Positions 60,763-64,000 of a stretch of DNA of 64,000 bases are shown piece by piece. A model generated the notes under the pieces. It was not told where the DNA came from, did not search any database, and was given only the letters and a program-made list of their open reading frames with translations. How positions within the stretch are numbered: the stretch's first letter is position 1; every line of letters starts with the position of its first letter. Both the position numbers and the translations under genes were made by a program. Origin of the DNA: Nematostella vectensis (lineage: Eukaryota; Cnidaria; Anthozoa; Actiniaria; Edwardsiidae). The stretch covers positions 3,533,501 through 3,597,500 of the forward strand of contig NC_064035.1 in the NCBI RefSeq assembly GCF_932526225.1, written 5' to 3'.

Positions 60763-61019
60763 GCTTGGGAACCGAAGATGGGCGCCGCCGACGAAGAGAG
60801 AATAGTACTTCTCGGGGTCTGAGCTCTATAGGCCCCTTTGCTGCCGGGACGGCGGACTTCCTCTGTCCACACTTTCGCCGGTACGAGCGTCTTAAGCAGC
60901 TTGTGTTTGACATCGTCGGGGATGTCCTCGTCCAGGATGTTCTGGACCAGCCCTGCCAGTACGGCGGGCGCCTCTTTGTCAGGCATGCAATTGAGAATCT
61001 CCTCTATATAAGCGTCCAT
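60732..61019 (-). CDS. Small orphan protein of the replication block
   Basis: 95 codons from the ATG at 61019. The first ~60 residues are helical and charged (MDAYIEEILNCMPDKEAPAV, DDVKHKLLKTLVPAKVW). The end looks like read-through and overlaps the next frame by 31 bp, so this could be the N-terminal part of the 60118-60762 protein after a frameshift near 60775. The start overlaps the end of the Cys-rich gene by 16 bp, a tight viral-type arrangement. Confidence 0.5.
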   Translation of the reverse strand: MDAYIEEILNCMPDKEAPAVLAGLVQNILDEDIPDDVKHKLLKTLVPAKVWTEEVRRPGSKGAYRAQTPRSTILSSSAAPIFGSQAWMPLFGAKT

Positions 61020-61582
61020 GTTTGGGTATACCCTGTGCCACCCAGTCTCCGACTGCCCGTATCACAACCGGCGGGACGAGTGTTTGGGTATGACTTGTGC
61101 CACCCAATCTCTAATTGCCCGTACCACAGCCGGCGGGACGAGTGTTTGGGTATGCCTTGTGCCACCCAGTCTCTAGACGCCCGTACCGCTGGCCGCGGTG
61201 TCGGACAGGACGAGCGTTTGGGTATGCCTTGTGCCACCCAGTCTCTAATGCCCGTACCGCGGGCTGCGATGTCAGACAGGACGAGTGCGAACCATTTCCG
61301 AGCGCGCCTCTCGACGCCGCGCATCCTCTGCCCTTCACGATTCGCTCCGCAGGGGCGGCACAACCGCGTCTTCAACCGAGTCCCTATGCCGCAGATCCTG
61401 CACAGCACGGGGAGGGGGCTGCCCTTACGGAGCCTTTGGAGGTGCACCTTGCAGTAGGTGTCCATGCACCTCCGGCCGCACGTGTTTGCGTGGCCGACCC
61501 TTAGCCACCCGCAATAATCCTTTCCCCACTTCATCCTTCGAACGCTCGGTATACCACAGGACATACGGATGTCTAATTGCAA
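61004..61582 (-). CDS. Cys/His-rich zinc-binding-type protein with repeat tail
   Basis: 192 codons. The first ~85 residues hold many cysteines: CGWLRVGHANTCGRRCMDTYC with His nearby, then CRICGIGTRLKTRLCRPCG, two CxxC pairs that fit a zinc ribbon or treble-clef fold. The C-terminal half is translated from a 62-72-bp tandem repeat (repeated DWVAQGIPK), so the original gene probably ended earlier. It is the first gene of the right-hand minus-strand block. DNA binding is plausible; identity unknown. Confidence 0.6.
   Translation of the reverse strand: MQLDIRMSCGIPSVRRMKWGKDYCGWLRVGHANTCGRRCMDTYCKVHLQRLRKGSPLPVLCRICGIGTRLKTRLCRPCGANREGQRMRGVERRARKWFALVLSDIAARGTGIRDWVAQGIPKRSSCPTPRPAVRASRDWVAQGIPKHSSRRLWYGQLEIGWHKSYPNTRPAGCDTGSRRLGGTGYTQTWTLI
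61020..61286. repeat. Four tandem copies of a 62-72-bp unit
   Basis: Units begin GTTTGGGTATGCCTTGTGCC at about 61020, 61082, 61144 and 61216. The last two are longer by about 10 bp. It overlaps the coding end of the Cys-rich gene and the start of the next gene. Confidence 0.9.
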
Positions 61583-62063
61583 GTCCTTGGGGGTTCGAAC
61601 TGCATCATTGGAAAAATGTAGCCATGATACTTCATAACAGCTTCATTTATTAGAGTGCGAGCCACAAAGCCCTTAAAAACGTATGTCATGAAGTACCAAG
61701 CTCAATTATCCAAGATGGCGGCTCGACTCAAACACGGGATCAGATCTAAAGTGCTTGGCTGGAAACTTTCAGTAACAACCGAGGGGAAAGCTTCGTAGAT
61801 GGAGCCTTAAAGAGTTCGACCGCCTCTGAAACTGTATTTCGGAAACAGGAGGCTTCTGTGGCAAACAAGGACTGCCATAGATCGTAGACCCGTGGCCGGT
61901 GATCGAGCGTTCGATAAAAAGAACACACGACGGTATTCGTTCGAATCCCTCAATGGCATCGCCCTATCATCGCTGCTTTAGCAGAGAAATCCCGAGAGAA
62001 GTTCGAAGCCATGAATAATTGAACGACCAAACTGGGGGATTGGGAGCAATTCAAGCACCACGT
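61583..62063. other. Non-coding leader between replication block and right repeat
   Basis: 481 bp less GC-rich than the rest of the element, with no open frame of note. It probably carries the promoter for the minus-strand replication genes. AAGATGGCGGC at about 61711 matches a YY1-type core motif. Confidence 0.5.
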
Positions 62064-62436
62064 GAGTAAAACTCAGGTTTAAACGCCACGCCAGCGGCTT
62101 TGAATTTACGGCCGAAAAACGGCTCCGTAGGTCGGCGGCCCTCCTCGTTTTCACGGCCCTAGCACACGTCCCCGACATAGATTAACCATCTACGCGGAGC
62201 GTGTTTTGCGTAGACCTACTTCTGCTAAGTATCCATCTACGCGAAGTGGCCCCGACGTAGATTAATTATTAATCTACGCGTCACCGAAAGTCCCCAGCCT
62301 GGAGTGGGGCTGGGAGGCCCGGAGGGGCGATTCGCGCCTCCCACTCGTTTCACTGAAAGCGGGCTGGGAGGCCCGGAGCGGCGATTCGCGCCTCCCACTA
62401 GTTTCACTGAAACCCCCTAGTCCCCCCCCCCCCCCC
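62064..62436 (-). repeat. Right terminal inverted repeat, 373 bp
   Basis: Complement of 49698-50070 with a few substitutions clustered in the outer ~60 bp. It ends in C15 (62422-62436). Homology stops exactly at GAGTAAAACT (62064). Confidence 0.97.
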
Positions 62437-62442
62437 GTGTTT
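62437..62442. repeat. Right target-site duplication GTGTTT
   Basis: Second copy of the 6-bp direct repeat flanking the element. Confidence 0.9.
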
Positions 62443-64000
62443 GTATCTCTGTGTAAGCGGGGCAGACGGATAAGTCCCAAAAAGGTAAGCGTGTGCGTGT
62501 CTGGCGTGGGTGGGTGCGTGTGCGCGGGTGTGTCTGGCGTGCGTGGGTGCGTGGGTGCGTGTCTGGCTTGGGTGTGTGTATGCGCATGCGTATATGTGGA
62601 ATCGCCTATCTTGTAGCTTCCGGGCTTTAAATATGCCGGATAGCAGAACGTCACGACAAGCTCGCCACGCCCTCCCGACGCCCACCCGCCGAAAATCGTT
62701 CGGCGGGGCGAGACCCTTCAGGATAAAATTACCCCAGGCAATCGAGCGAGTTGCCTGTACACTGTTCAGTGCGTTTGGTGCGGCCATATGGAAACTAGCC
62801 CCAAAACGCTGGGTAAAACACAAACTCTTAGGAGTAAAGTAAAAATTTATTATTCTTCCAACACAACATACACTACATACCAACCTTCATTTCATAAGGT
62901 TAGAAATTCTAAAATAGCCTGCAGTTCACATTGAGGACTCAGATGTACCCAAATATATTGATAAAAAATTGCTTTGTTTTATTCCTCAAGTTAAAAATAG
63001 TCCCTTTTAGAAGATTCACGGTTTTTGCATATAAAAAGATTGTCTCGAGTAATTAAACGGTATTTGTTATTCTTTCCCAATTGCAAAAAGATTTTGTATG
63101 GCACTAGTCCGATGACAGCTCGCTTATACTATCGCGAAGGCACATAAAAATAAAAGAATTGGATAATGCGAATAATCGCGAGTAATACGAAAAAGTGTCC
63201 GCTTATTCCAATATTACATATGTACGTTATATAAAGGTTCTTTTGAAATTGATAACTAGACCACTTTATGATCTGATTGTCGTGAATAGCTTCAGGGCGG
63301 GGCTGATAGCAATAATAATTTAATCTTCTGAATATTTCTATTATCCTTGCGCTGAAACAAATGCTCAAGACAAACAAATCGTATACACCCTATTTCCAAT
63401 ACGCTTGTACAGATAAATCATGTACATTCTCTCGAGTTTTGCCTTGCGCTCGCGGTAACCTTATTCATCGTATTTAAGGTGAAAAACCAGGGAGAATTCA
63501 ATTCGCATAATCAGCATTTGCAAATCTTCAACGGAGTCAGACAAGCGTAATATGGTAAAATACGCATCGACGGTTGAACGTTTATCGAAGAAAGTGTACA
63601 TCGAAACAGGTTTATTTTTGGCTACGTTAAATGTAGAAATAGTCCAATTCCCCCAGGGATAACAAAACGAGTGTCTAAAGAGTGACAAAACCTTTGTTTA
63701 GACGCGATGTCCTCTGAAGCCTTTTCATTATGGGATGAAGTCAAAAGGCAACGACCCCGAACAGGCAGACGACTCGCGTCAGTCAAGACATCGTGTAATT
63801 GACGAGACATCGCATGATCGACGAGACATCGACGAAAGATCGACGAGACACGTATAATTGACGACCTCAATAGTCTTGCCTTTCTTATAACTATTCGCAA
63901 TTCGAATATCTACCGTATCACGTATTACTAAGAGTGGCCTTGGTCGACATTCCGAAAGAACCATTCGGTGAATTTCCGGAGCTGCCCCGAAGCTGTTCGG
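62443..64000. other. Right flank, no gene recognised
   Basis: AT-rich host sequence apart from a GT-rich tandem repeat at 62488-62590 (GTGTCTGGCGTGGGTGGGTG-like units) and a GC-rich stretch at about 62640-62790. An imperfect repeat of GATCGACGAGACATCG-type units lies at 63786-63865. No coding exon can be supported. Confidence 0.6.
62488..62590. repeat. GT-rich imperfect tandem repeat
   Basis: Three diverged copies of about 30-35 bp, each with GTGTCTGGC(G/T)TG. It starts about 50 bp beyond the element end. Confidence 0.7.

Larger units (their letters stand above)
49698..62436. mobile_element. Polinton-like endogenous viral element, 12.7 kb, decayed
   Basis: The element is defined by 373-bp terminal inverted repeats and a 6-bp target duplication, with a sharp rise in GC content against both flanks and no introns. 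It encodes a double-jelly-roll capsid protein, an FtsK/HerA-type packaging ATPase, a penton-like protein, an integrase remnant, and a family B-type polymerase with an SF1 helicase, plus orphan proteins. The gene layout is: two minus genes at the left end, the large plus-strand orphan, a divergent promoter driving the coiled-coil gene (minus) and the capsid-ATPase-small protein block (plus), then the minus-strand replication block reading in from the right end. Polintons normally also encode a cysteine protease; I found none. Frameshifts and deletions make this copy non-autonomous. The 6-bp duplication, capsid and ATPase support the class. The exact lineage is inferred. Confidence 0.9.

Noticed and set aside
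61930-61950. GTTCGAATCCC resembling a tRNA T-loop
   Set aside because: The flanking bases do not pair into a T-stem and no D or anticodon arm is found upstream.
37865-62436. Idea that the element helicase was captured from the neighbouring host PIF1 gene
   Set aside because: The helicase motifs differ in wording, the element version is fused to a polymerase frame, and I recall the same fusion in copies elsewhere. The adjacency looks accidental.
62274-62883. Open frames of 126 and 159 codons beyond the right end
   Set aside because: They translate the GT-rich tandem repeat and terminal repeat; composition is low-complexity His/Thr/Pro.

Overview
The window is animal nuclear DNA, most likely from a sea anemone such as Nematostella. 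The reasons are intron-rich conserved animal genes with GT-AG splice sites, an AT-rich background, long intronic minisatellites, and a viral element whose proteins resemble families I remember from cnidarian genomes. The species is an inference.

Host part (1-49.69 kb). Sp5 lies on the minus strand (3.3-4.6 kb). About 10 kb follow with no gene I can recognise, then a 2.4-kb array of a ~54-bp repeat. OLA1 (17.8-27.75 kb, minus) has 16 exons, and one of its introns is an ~96-copy 18-bp minisatellite that repeats its own 5' splice site. Sp1-4 (29.2-31.0 kb, minus) is head-to-head with the ciliary dynein-docking gene ODAD4/TTC25 (31.7-37.0 kb, plus). The PIF1 helicase gene (37.9-49.3 kb, plus) has 13 exons, and its eleventh intron carries ~136 copies of a 28-bp repeat. 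The order Sp5 - OLA1 - Sp1-4 recalls human SP3 - OLA1 - SP9.

Element (49,698-62,436). A visibly GC-rich, intronless 12.7-kb Polinton-like (Maverick/polintovirus-type) endogenous viral element lies 355 bp past the PIF1 stop. It has 373-bp terminal inverted repeats ending in G15/C15 and a 6-bp target duplication, GTGTTT. The virion-type genes are a double-jelly-roll major capsid protein, a packaging ATPase, a probable penton protein and several small orphan membrane or coiled-coil proteins. The replication genes are on the minus strand at the right end: a Cys-rich protein, two unknown proteins, and a family B-type DNA polymerase reading into a superfamily 1 helicase. Only the first ~40 residues of a Polinton-type integrase remain. 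No capsid-maturation protease was seen. Several genes are broken: frameshifts in the penton-like, ATPase and large orphan genes and at the polymerase-helicase junction, an internal deletion in the capsid gene, and a deletion that clipped integrase and helicase together. This copy is therefore a fossil, though its repeats are still nearly identical. The remaining 1.5 kb holds only a GT-rich tandem repeat.
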